The translations under genes were made by a program, and so were the position numbers. Source: Nitrososphaera sp. UBA210 (GTDB taxonomy: Archaea > Thermoproteota > Nitrososphaeria > Nitrososphaerales > Nitrososphaeraceae). Taken from it: a stretch of DNA of 5,995 nt. Below the pieces are notes generated by a model. The model saw only the letters and a list, made by a program, of their open reading frames with translations, was not told the origin of the DNA and did no database searches. Positions 1-5,304 of this stretch are shown here, one piece after another (the stretch's first letter is position 1; each line of letters opens with the position of its first letter). The DNA lies in the NCBI GenBank assembly GCA_002494895.1, contig DADA01000097.1, positions 1 through 5,995 on the forward strand, given 5' to 3'.

Positions 1-81
1 GGAGGTGGGATTTGAACCCACGAACCCCTAAGGGATAAGAGCCTCAGTCTTACGCCTTTGACCATGCTGGGCGACTCCCGC
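1..81 (-). tRNA. tRNA-Leu (anticodon GAG), 3' end cut by window edge
   Basis: Read on the minus strand, this folds as a class II tRNA. The 5' acceptor strand GCGGGAG begins at 81. The D stem is GCC/GGC. The anticodon stem UAAGA/UCUUA encloses the loop CUGAGGC, which gives anticodon GAG (plus-strand positions 43-45), reading Leu codons CUC/CUU. A variable arm with a CCC-UUA-GGG hairpin (26-34) is the class II hallmark expected of tRNA-Leu. The T arm is a perfect GUGGG/CCCAC stem around UUCAAAU (5-21). The window ends after four bases of the 3' acceptor strand, so the last three paired bases and the discriminator lie outside; whether CCA is encoded cannot be seen. No intron is present in the anticodon loop. 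The gene is divergent from rpoN. Confidence 0.95.
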
Positions 82-134
82 GCAATTAACACGCTTTCAG
101 CGCACTAATTTGAATATTGCGTGAAGCGACACAG

Positions 135-143
135 TTTTTATTA
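135..143 (+). promoter_or_regulatory. TATA-like box of rpoN
   Basis: An A/T stretch (tttttatta) is centred about 32 bases before the ATG at 171. With the usual archaeal spacing of about 26 bases from TATA box to transcription start, the transcript would begin near 165, giving a very short leader. This placement also excludes the upstream in-frame TTG at 117 and ATG at 147 as starts. Confidence 0.5.
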
Positions 144-170
144 TCCATGTACGATCTGACGGTATCTGAA

Positions 171-407
171 ATGCTGATACCGGTTAGATGTTTTACGTGC
201 GGTAATCTGATAGCTGACAAGCACGCGGAATATTCAAACAGAGTAAAGGCAGGAGAGGATCCAGCCAAGGTTATGGATTCACTCAATGTGAAGCGCTACT
301 GCTGCAGAAGGATGTTTATTGCGAGCATTGAAACTATCTATCAGATCATCCCGTACTATGAAGCACTGAGAAGGCGCATGTCCGAGATCCAATCGGAAAT
401 CGAATGA
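171..407 (+). CDS. rpoN: DNA-directed RNA polymerase subunit N (Rpb10 homologue)
   Basis: This 78-residue protein is the small zinc-binding RNA polymerase subunit N (eukaryotic Rpb10), which helps assemble the Rpo3/Rpo11/Rpo10/Rpo12 platform of archaeal RNA polymerase. The N-terminus MLIPVRCFTCGN is the near-invariant start of the family and carries the first CxxC pair (Cys7, Cys10). The second pair is the adjacent Cys-Cys in RYCCRRM, completing the atypical CX2C...CC zinc site. Length is slightly above the usual 60-75 residues because of a charged C-terminal tail. The frame stays open upstream to a TTG at 117 and an ATG at 147, but the family N-terminus and the TATA-like box at 135-143 favour ATG 171. 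It is followed after 50 bases by eno on the same strand, as in the conserved archaeal cluster, although rpoK does not lie between them. Confidence 0.95.
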   Translation: MLIPVRCFTCGNLIADKHAEYSNRVKAGEDPAKVMDSLNVKRYCCRRMFIASIETIYQIIPYYEALRRRMSEIQSEIE

Positions 408-412
408 GTGCG

Positions 413-432
413 TTTTAAAAAAGTAATAAATA
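413..432 (+). promoter_or_regulatory. TATA-like region of eno
   Basis: The short gap between rpoN and eno is almost entirely A/T, with ttttaaaa at 413-420 and aataaata at 424-431. Either would place a transcription start between about 443 and 455, just before the ATG at 458. Eno can therefore be transcribed on its own as well as by readthrough from rpoN. No Shine-Dalgarno-like motif precedes the ATG. Confidence 0.45.
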
Positions 433-457
433 GCGTAAAAATCAGCAACATGACAAG

Positions 458-1696
458 ATGCCTACCATCACTTCGGTGACCGGACGTATGGTATTCAACA
501 GCAGGGGCAGCAAGACCATAGAAATTGATGTCACGACCGACGGCAAATTCACCGGTAGAGCGTGCGCCCCTTCCGGTGCATCTGTGGGCAAGCTCGAAGC
601 CCAGAGCTTCCCGGACAACAGGCCCGAAAAAGCGCTGGCCAGGCTCAATTCAAATTCAAAAAAGTTTGTAGGTCTGAAGGCTGAAGATCTCCATGCCGTA
701 TACGATGCCCTCCGATCAATTGACAGTACCGACAACTACTCGGAGATAGGAGGATCAGTTGCCTACGCACTGAGCATCGCAGCGGTGGATTCGGCAGCAA
801 AGGCGCTTTCATTGCCCCTATTCAAGCTGCTGAATCCCAGAAAGCCGTATCGATTTCCATTTCCTCTTGGCAACATTCTGGGAGGAGGGGCGCATGCAGG
901 CCCCGGCACTCCCGACATTCAGGAAATCCTTGCGTGTCCAGTCGGCGCCAAGGGGATCGTTGAGGCACTAGAGATGAATATCAAGTTGCATTCGGAGACG
1001 CGCAAAGTAATAGAATCAATCGACAGTCGCTTCACTTATGGAAGAGGCGACGAAGGGGCATGGGCTCCCAATGTGAATAACGATCAGGCGTTGGAAATCG
1101 TTGAAAAGGCGGTACGGAATTGCGGATATACCCTAGGCAAAGAAATGGCGATCGGAATAGACTTTGCGAGCTCCTCGTTCTGGAACGAAAAGAAGAGGGC
1201 ATACGACTACTCTAGGCAGGGAATAGAACGCGATACAGGCGAGCAGATCGAATTTGCAAATAGACTCGTTCGTGATTATAAACTAATTTACGCAGAGGAC
1301 CCAGTACACGAAGGCGATTTCCAGAGCATGGCCATCCTGACGAAAAAGAACCCCCGGACACTTGTAACAGGGGACGACATGCTTGTCACAAACGCAAGCA
1401 TGGTAAAGAAAGCGGTGAAATATGGTGCGTGCAGCGGCGCAATACTGAAGGTGAACCAGGCTGGCAGCCTTTACGACGCGATGGAGTTTGCAAAGGAATG
1501 TTCAAAGAACAACATCAAATTGATCACGTCGCACAGGTCAGGAGAATCCGTCGATTCCCATATCTCTCATATCGCCGTTGCCACCGGATCAAGGATGTTA
1601 AAGTCCGGTGTACTGGGCGGAGAACGCGTGGCGAAACTAAACGAGCTTGTTCGCCTTACAGAGTATGACTTTGTTCAAGGTATGAATAATACATAG
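458..1696 (+). CDS. eno: Enolase (phosphopyruvate hydratase)
   Basis: Enolase interconverts 2-phosphoglycerate and phosphoenolpyruvate in the cytoplasm; in an autotrophic archaeon it would mainly serve gluconeogenesis. The 412-residue protein carries the full family layout. The mobile substrate loop is SGAS at 39-42 (usually SGAST; here Val follows). His146 sits in GGGAHAG, Glu156 in IQE, and Glu199 in GDEGAWAP, the second-shell acid. The metal ligands are Asp235 (GID), Glu280 (AED) and the Asp pair 306-307 (GDD). The catalytic lysine is Lys331 (LKVNQ). SHRSGE at 358-363 holds His359, and Lys382 precedes the GGERVAKLNE C-terminal block typical of archaeal enolases. No active-site residue is missing. 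The ATG at 458 gives the usual N-terminus with no room for an earlier start. A hairpin/T-run follows the stop, and the convergent next gene begins a new, opposite-strand block. Confidence 0.97.
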   Translation: MPTITSVTGRMVFNSRGSKTIEIDVTTDGKFTGRACAPSGASVGKLEAQSFPDNRPEKALARLNSNSKKFVGLKAEDLHAVYDALRSIDSTDNYSEIGGSVAYALSIAAVDSAAKALSLPLFKLLNPRKPYRFPFPLGNILGGGAHAGPGTPDIQEILACPVGAKGIVEALEMNIKLHSETRKVIESIDSRFTYGRGDEGAWAPNVNNDQALEIVEKAVRNCGYTLGKEMAIGIDFASSSFWNEKKRAYDYSRQGIERDTGEQIEFANRLVRDYKLIYAEDPVHEGDFQSMAILTKKNPRTLVTGDDMLVTNASMVKKAVKYGACSGAILKVNQAGSLYDAMEFAKECSKNNIKLITSHRSGESVDSHISHIAVATGSRMLKSGVLGGERVAKLNELVRLTEYDFVQGMNNT

Positions 1697-1703
1697 CATC
1701 TGC

Positions 1704-1734
1704 GTCTGACCTTTCAGACAACCTACGTTTTTCT
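1704..1734 (+). terminator. Hairpin plus T-run after eno
   Basis: GTCTGA (1704-1709) and TCAGAC (1714-1719) form a perfect 6-bp stem with a 4-base loop, eight bases after the eno stop. A run of five T (1728-1732) follows. Archaeal termination depends mainly on the T-run, so the hairpin may be incidental. The position between convergent genes fits a terminator. Confidence 0.5.
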
Positions 1735-1769
1735 GGCGGAGGGACTTAATTGAATCCTCAAGCCTCAGA

Positions 1770-2423
1770 CTACCCTTCCTTATCCTTGAGCCTTCTCAAA
1801 GAAAAAAATGCGACTGCGCCTGCTGTCGCAGCGCCTATCCCTATTACTGATATGATTATGGATTCTTGCTGTTCTTCTTGTCCAGTCGGCAATGGCTGAA
1901 TGTCTATCCCGTTCATTTGGTCATCCCAACTTCCTTCTATTGTAGGCACCTTACCTTCTCCTAGAAAAGCCAAATGCTCCTGAGCATTCTCAATTGGCTG
2001 CGTTCCATATCCAAGCCCTGTATACATTAAGTCAGGTTCATACGTCCATTTGTCCGCGTACACCAGAAATGACTTGCCTTCCTCAAAATCATAGCCGCAG
2101 GCTCCATGATCTATTGCCGTTACTACGACTAACTGCTTGTAGTCTTCATTTTCAACTAAATTGCTTTTCCAGTATCTGTCAACCTGAAAAAAGGCGATAC
2201 GTACCTCACCCGCCGGCTTTTCCACTATGACCTTTCTAAATTCTACTACTTTGCCGGAGAATACTGCTGCAGAATTGTCTAACCTGTCCGGGGATGGAGA
2301 GCCTGAAGAAAATGCTTCGCAGGCATAGGCTTCTTCGGAAGAGCCTACTAGCCCAGTTGCACCGATACCACTGATAATAATTAACAACGTTGCAAGAGAA
2401 CGAAAATGACTCGTTTTTGGCAC
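1770..2423 (-). CDS. Secreted, membrane-anchored NTR/TIMP-like domain protein
   Basis: The 217-residue protein has a signal peptide (charged start, hydrophobic 10-27) ending in AYA before Cys35, which would become the mature N-terminus. Residues 35-155 match the netrin-like/TIMP-like OB-fold family: VFSGKVVE (54-61), VDRYWKS (81-87), CGYDFEEGKSFLVYA (109-123) and TQPIENA (141-147). Only two cysteines exist, Cys35 and Cys109, so at most one disulphide can form; the CxC and later Cys usual in bacterial members are absent. A polar Glu/Gln linker is followed by one membrane helix (about 189-208) and a positive tail RRLKDKEG, predicting an outside domain anchored at its C-terminus. The start is GTG at 2423; the adjacent frame has no better start and no clear TATA box, so co-transcription from DoxX, 87 bases upstream, is possible. 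Family function in archaea is unknown. Confidence 0.8.
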   Translation of the reverse strand: MPKTSHFRSLATLLIIISGIGATGLVGSSEEAYACEAFSSGSPSPDRLDNSAAVFSGKVVEFRKVIVEKPAGEVRIAFFQVDRYWKSNLVENEDYKQLVVVTAIDHGACGYDFEEGKSFLVYADKWTYEPDLMYTGLGYGTQPIENAQEHLAFLGEGKVPTIEGSWDDQMNGIDIQPLPTGQEEQQESIIISVIGIGAATAGAVAFFSLRRLKDKEG

Positions 2424-2510
2424 TATGATCTTATCATTGTGTAGTGCTTCTTTTGAGCCTTTGGCTACTTGGCTTCCCCTAGCATTTGACGTCTGAGCTC
2501 GGCGGAATGT

Positions 2511-2957
2511 TCATTGAGGCCTCGCAGGAATAGCCGCTTTACCTTTTGGAAAGATTTCTCTCTTTAGCACGTCCCACTCCAGCGAGATCCTTCCTGGGCC
2601 GGTTATTACTAGGCTTATTGCCATCGCCATCAGAAGCAGGTCGACTTCATACCCCGGCTGACCCTGCCCACCCAGAAATCCGTTTTCCAGTTTCACGACG
2701 AGGGTAGTTAGCACCATTTCGATAGCAAGCAGTATCCCCGAAACGCGAGTCAAAACCCCAAGTATAAGCAGGATGCCCCCAAGGGTTTCTAGAATCGCTA
2801 TCGGGAGTGCCAGCTCTCCAGGTACGCCAAGGCTTCCCATGAAACCCTGGAGTCCGGCAATATCTTCAAACTTTGGGTAACCATGAATTATGAAAGCAAT
2901 GCCCGCCATTATCCTGATAGGGAAGGGGCCAAAATGCATCGGATTTAGTCTTCCCAT
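2511..2957 (-). CDS. DoxX family membrane protein
   Basis: A 148-residue, four-helix membrane protein of the DoxX/DoxD-like family. Helices lie at about 14-27, 48-68, 72-89 and 104-120. The family pattern is clear: RIMAGIAFIIHGYPKF, with the HGxxKF end of helix 1, then LxGFMGSLGVPG and ILETLGGILLILGVLTR. The name comes from thiosulfate:quinone oxidoreductase of Acidianus, but most single DoxX proteins are uncharacterised; some bacterial members act in redox stress responses. The frame opens at TTG 2975, but a strong TATA box at 2980-2991 predicts transcription starting almost exactly at ATG 2957, so I use the ATG and predict a leaderless mRNA. It lies upstream of the NTR-like gene on the same strand and could be co-transcribed with it. 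No oxidoreductase partner is nearby. Confidence 0.9.
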   Translation of the reverse strand: MGRLNPMHFGPFPIRIMAGIAFIIHGYPKFEDIAGLQGFMGSLGVPGELALPIAILETLGGILLILGVLTRVSGILLAIEMVLTTLVVKLENGFLGGQGQPGYEVDLLLMAMAISLVITGPGRISLEWDVLKREIFPKGKAAIPARPQ

Positions 2958-2979
2958 AATGCTACCTAGGAACAAACCT

Positions 2980-2991
2980 ATAAAAATATTA
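2980..2991 (-). promoter_or_regulatory. TATA box of the DoxX gene
   Basis: The minus-strand sequence aatatttttata is centred about 28 bases before ATG 2957. This is the best TATA box in the window. It leaves only about 10 bases to the alternative TTG start at 2975, which argues against that start and for a leaderless transcript. Confidence 0.65.
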
Positions 2992-3140
2992 CAAAAGGAT
3001 ACAATTGCCGGGACTGATTTATTTTCTAGACTACTAGCTGGCTGGTGATATCGGCTTTCGTCATATTCGATTATTGTGACGAGATGGGGCCAGAAATGAT
3101 CGATTAATTGTGGACTGCTTCGTAAATTATGACTGTTGTT

Positions 3141-3254
3141 TTACTGGCCAGGCGTTCTAGAGTCGGATCTGCCACCACAATCAGCACAAGAAATGGACGC
3201 GTCGCTCACGGTTGCATCACAATGGATACACTTGATAGTCGTATCTGAAGACGA
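3141..3254 (-). pseudogene. In-frame second zinc ribbon beyond the TGA stop
   Basis: Reading on in the same frame past the TGA at 3255-3257 gives 37 more codons before TAA (3141-3143). They encode a second zinc ribbon: Cys-Ile-His-Cys, ten residues, Cys-Ala-Asp-Cys-Gly-Gly, then a short tail ending GlyGln. The CX2C-X10-CX2C spacing is identical to the ribbon just before the TGA. The two ribbons are separated by a Ser/Thr-rich linker that contains the stop. The simplest reading is that the ancestral gene encoded a double zinc ribbon and acquired one nonsense codon (CGA to TGA would suffice). A sequencing error or stop-codon readthrough are alternatives. No start codon or promoter of its own is evident. 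Confidence 0.7.
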
Positions 3255-3668
3255 TCAAGTCGGTTTTCCACATTCTGAACAATTGGTGCCCGCGGCGGGT
3301 CTCACCCTTCCGCAAAATCGACAGAACATTGTCTGCAACTGACCGTGTTGTTGAAGCTTGTCGCCTTGTCGTTTTTGATTAGGAGAACCCTTTGCAACTC
3401 GGTACCCGACAACGGCGATTAAGAGTATTCCTAAGACTACCAGCCCATATCCTCCCAGTTGCGAAATTACTCCAAACGTATTTGCTGTCGATATAGCAGC
3501 ACATCTGGCTCTCGCTTCTTCAGAGAGCAGTTGACCAAACCGACCAATTTCCGACTCGCATACAGCTTTTTCAGAACTCGAATCCGATTGAACCCCAGAC
3601 TCAATGCCTGCGAAAATTACGCCAATAATGAAAAATGCTATACCGCCTGCTAAAATTCTTTTACTCAA
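3255..3668 (-). CDS. Two-helix membrane protein with cytoplasmic zinc ribbon
   Basis: From a TTG start the protein has 137 residues. Helix 1 (about 6-22) follows the positive N-terminus MSKR. A loop with Cys37 and Cys56 would face outside. Helix 2 (about 70-90) leads to a basic segment and a zinc ribbon, Cys116-x2-Cys119-x10-Cys130-x2-Cys133, ending CGKPT. The positive-inside rule puts both ends and the ribbon in the cytoplasm. The frame is open upstream to GTG 3860, but that region is Ser/Asn-rich, lacks a TATA box at the right distance and does not look like part of this protein. TTG 3668 has a GGTGGTG motif just upstream and a TATA-like box at 3700-3710. The stop is a TGA beyond which a second ribbon continues in frame. 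Zinc-ribbon membrane proteins of this kind are common in archaea; function unknown. Confidence 0.7.
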   Translation of the reverse strand: MSKRILAGGIAFFIIGVIFAGIESGVQSDSSSEKAVCESEIGRFGQLLSEEARARCAAISTANTFGVISQLGGYGLVVLGILLIAVVGYRVAKGSPNQKRQGDKLQQHGQLQTMFCRFCGRVRPAAGTNCSECGKPT

Positions 3669-3699
3669 TCGCCACCACCATGAAGAAGGAATAAAGGGT

Positions 3700-3710
3700 A
3701 TTATAGAAAA
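3700..3710 (-). promoter_or_regulatory. TATA-like box of the zinc-ribbon gene
   Basis: The minus-strand sequence ttttctataat is centred about 37 bases before TTG 3668, predicting a transcription start near 3679 and an 11-base leader. It supports the short form of the protein over a start at GTG 3860. Confidence 0.45.
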
Positions 3711-3806
3711 GTGACAGTTATTTGCTTGTATGTTAGAGCTAGAAACATTCAACGAGCAAGCTATTGCAGCAAGAGGGTTTATCTTGGTCGCTGCCGTAAG
3801 TACTGC

Positions 3807-3907
3807 GTCCTTTTTTTGTTTCGAGGTTCTGGGCGTACGATAACTCCGGAGGCTACTCACGAATAATGATTTAATCGATGGGATGCAACCATCGGTCTTG
3901 TCTACAA
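3807..3907. repeat. Diverged direct repeat, copy A (downstream of GNAT gene)
   Basis: This stretch aligns with 4448-4545 in the same orientation. The alignment is ungapped from 3807 to about 3890 at an offset of 641, then needs a 3-base gap to bring tctacaa (3901-3907) onto 4539-4545. The core aatgatttaat (3865-3875) is exact, and the surrounding 21 bases differ at two places. The GNAT stop codon lies inside the last conserved block. Outside the core the similarity falls to roughly half of positions. It may be an old duplication of the region before rpsB, or of a small minus-strand coding sequence. Confidence 0.55.
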
Positions 3908-4345
3908 TGGCAACATGAAGGATAGTGCGAAGGGCTCCATTTGCATCAGTTTGTAGAATTTTTGAGAACGTTTACGCGTTAACCCGGTTTCAAGTCTGAT
4001 ACGCCAGCAATTCCTCTTTCTCGCTATCAGCTTGCATCTATTCAGCAATTCCCTTCCTATCCCCCTATCCCTGTGCTCGCGGTCAATAATGAAGTCAGGC
4101 ACCCACGCTTCCTGTCCGATTCTGTTCAGTCGCGGCAAAAATACGAGCGACATGATTCCGATGACTTTGGAATCAATCTCTGCAACGAGGATGGTCTTGT
4201 CTTTATCAGAAATGTATTTACGAATCGCGGCTGCAAACTGCTTGACCTCATTTTGTTTCGGTTTCGGTCTTCCGAGCTCGATGAGAAGCTCGATGATACG
4301 AGCTGCGTCTTTCATTGTCGCCTTCCTGATCACAGGTCTGTACAT
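3902..4345 (-). CDS. GNAT family N-acetyltransferase
   Basis: The 147-residue protein is a single GNAT domain, which transfers an acetyl group from acetyl-CoA to an amine; the substrate cannot be told. The N-terminus VIRKATMKDAARIIELLIELG is the typical first strand and helix. TILVAEIDSKVIGIMSLVF (51-69) forms strands 2-3. WVPDFIIDREHRDRGIGRELL (81-101) is motif A, with the acetyl-CoA pyrophosphate loop Arg92-Asp-Arg-Gly-Ile-Gly97. RLETG...SQKFYKLMQMEPFALSFML is motif B with the usual FY near the C-terminus. Length is normal. ATG 4345 is chosen because a TATA box at 4367-4376 predicts transcription from almost the same base. The gene is bracketed by the direct repeats at 3807-3907 and 4448-4545. 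Confidence 0.92.
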   Translation of the reverse strand: MYRPVIRKATMKDAARIIELLIELGRPKPKQNEVKQFAAAIRKYISDKDKTILVAEIDSKVIGIMSLVFLPRLNRIGQEAWVPDFIIDREHRDRGIGRELLNRCKLIARKRNCWRIRLETGLTRKRSQKFYKLMQMEPFALSFMLPL

Positions 4346-4366
4346 GTCATTCCCATTCTTGATTGG

Positions 4367-4376
4367 TAGATAATAA
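4367..4376 (-). promoter_or_regulatory. TATA box of the GNAT gene
   Basis: The minus-strand sequence ttattatcta is centred about 27 bases before ATG 4345, which predicts a leaderless transcript. It sits just past the stop codon of the open minus-strand frame at 4379-4579. Confidence 0.55.
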
Positions 4377-4447
4377 TGCTAAGGAGTCTTTTCGCTCTTG
4401 ATATCTACCTTACCATACACGACTATGGGTCCGTCAAAGCTGTTCCT

Positions 4448-4545
4448 TTCCCTTTCTGGTTTTCGGGGTTCCGGATTTTCGTACCTTGGGCGGACACCTC
4501 CGAGGAATGATTTAATAGATGGTATGGCAGAACTGACCTCTACAA
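4448..4545. repeat. Diverged direct repeat, copy B (contains rpsB promoter)
   Basis: Partner of 3807-3907. This copy includes the TATA box of rpsB (4510-4518) and ends nine bases before its ATG. Together the two copies bracket the GNAT gene. Confidence 0.55.
4510..4518 (+). promoter_or_regulatory. TATA box of rpsB
   Basis: The sequence atttaatag is centred about 40 bases before ATG 4554, predicting a transcription start near 4540 and a leader of about 14 bases that contains a weak ggtagg motif. Having its own promoter would let rpsB work despite being separated from eno. Confidence 0.55.
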
Positions 4546-4553
4546 GGTAGGAA

Positions 4554-5252
4554 ATGAGCAGTCCAGAAGACGAAATTGGTCAAAGCAGCGCGGAGGGCAA
4601 TCAGGAAATTGACGAATCCCCCGAAGGCCGCGAAGTTGTAGATACCGATAATCTAGAAAAGATGATACTTTCAACTGGCATCCGCGTCGGAACGCCAGTA
4701 AAAACAAAATTCATGACTTCATTTATCGTCAAGGCCAATCCTGAGGGCCTCTACATTCTAGATATCAGCAAGACTCTTGCGAGAGTCGATGTCGCTGCAA
4801 AGTTCATTGGCAGAGCGACGATTTCCAAAGTGGCCGTAACATCTGCGCGCGAATATGGCAAGACGCCGGTTGAAAAATTCTGCCAGCTGACCGGCGCTAC
4901 AGCCATCCTGGGTCGGTTCATGCCCGGTACCTTCACAAACCCATCGCTCCCGGATTACATGGAGCCGGAGATCGTCGTGGTGACCGATCCTCAGGCTGAC
5001 CAGCAAGCAGTCCTTGAATCGACGAGAGCTGGCGTGCCGGTAATAGCGATCGCAAACAGCGATAACGTTACCGCAAAGGTGGATCTCATCATACCTGCAA
5101 ACAATCGCGGACGCAAGGCCCTAGCCACCGTATACTGGCTTTTGGCCAGAGAAGTGCTAAAGAAGCAGGGCGCAATAAAGTCTGACAGCGAAATGCTGGA
5201 CAAGGCTTCCATCGACGACTTTGAAACAAAGCTAGTCGAGGAGTTAACATAA
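4554..5252 (+). CDS. rpsB: Small ribosomal subunit protein S2 (uS2)
   Basis: The 232-residue protein is uS2, a structural protein of the small ribosomal subunit, of the archaeal type related to eukaryotic SA/p40. After an acidic, low-complexity N-terminal extension (about 1-30, rich in Glu, Ser and Asp), the conserved domain follows. The family signature GRFMPGTFTNP is at 120-130 with PDYMEPEIVVVTDP directly after. TDPQAD (144-149), PVIAIANSDN (162-171) and IPANNRGRKAL (180-190) lead to YWLLAREVLKKQG. No coiled-coil or zinc site typical of bacterial S2 is seen. ATG 4554 is supported by the TATA box at 4510-4518. In many archaea this gene directly follows eno; here four opposite-strand genes intervene. 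The acidic extension agrees with what I expect of thaumarchaeal S2 proteins, but I have not compared it. Confidence 0.96.
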   Translation: MSSPEDEIGQSSAEGNQEIDESPEGREVVDTDNLEKMILSTGIRVGTPVKTKFMTSFIVKANPEGLYILDISKTLARVDVAAKFIGRATISKVAVTSAREYGKTPVEKFCQLTGATAILGRFMPGTFTNPSLPDYMEPEIVVVTDPQADQQAVLESTRAGVPVIAIANSDNVTAKVDLIIPANNRGRKALATVYWLLAREVLKKQGAIKSDSEMLDKASIDDFETKLVEELT

Positions 5253-5293
5253 CTCTAACCCAGACTGGACAGTCCTTCATTAAGGAGATAAAG

Positions 5294-5300
5294 TAAAAAC
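5294..5300 (-). terminator. T-run after the VOC gene
   Basis: On the minus strand a run of five T begins within ten bases of the VOC gene stop, in the short convergent gap to rpsB. A T-run of this kind suffices for archaeal transcription termination. No matching T-run for rpsB is seen on the plus strand. Confidence 0.4.
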
Positions 5301-5304
5301 ATTA

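Larger units (their letters stand above)
4379..4579 (-). other. Open minus-strand frame with protein-like composition, no standard start
   Basis: From the stop at 4580-4582 to TAG at 4379-4381 this frame is open. Its last 48 codons read as a charged, plausible peptide containing IPSIKSFLGG, then RPRYENPEPRKPERER, and ending VDIKSEKTP. No ATG, GTG or TTG begins it; only a CTG at 4561 is available. The first part overlaps rpsB and its promoter. Copy A of the direct repeat has a matching frame with IPSIKS, and the two copies align codon for codon up to a Tyr-x2-Pro-x3-Lys pattern. It may be the remains of a small gene. I do not recognise it. Confidence 0.25.

Noticed and set aside
117..170. Longer RpoN starting at TTG 117 or ATG 147
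   Set aside because: The family starts at MLIPVRCFTCG, and the TATA-like box at 135-143 would lie inside or too close to the longer forms.
3255..3257. TGA as a selenocysteine codon
   Set aside because: The TGA falls in a Ser/Thr linker between two ribbons, not at a catalytic position. I recognise no selenocysteine insertion element, and I know of no selenocysteine machinery in this archaeal lineage.
3661..3681. Six-codon leader peptide (MVVAIE) overlapping the TTG start at 3668
   Set aside because: It is too short to judge, and arises naturally from the GGTGGTG repeat in another frame.
3669..3860. N-terminal extension of the zinc-ribbon protein from GTG 3860
   Set aside because: The extra 64 residues are Ser/Asn-rich without a domain, no TATA box sits at the right distance, and part of it is repeat copy A. 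A promoter-like box at 3700-3710 fits the TTG at 3668. It remains possible, because the frame is open.
4032..4373. Plus-strand frames of about 100 codons opposite the GNAT gene
   Set aside because: They are antisense to a clear GNAT domain and encode nothing recognisable.
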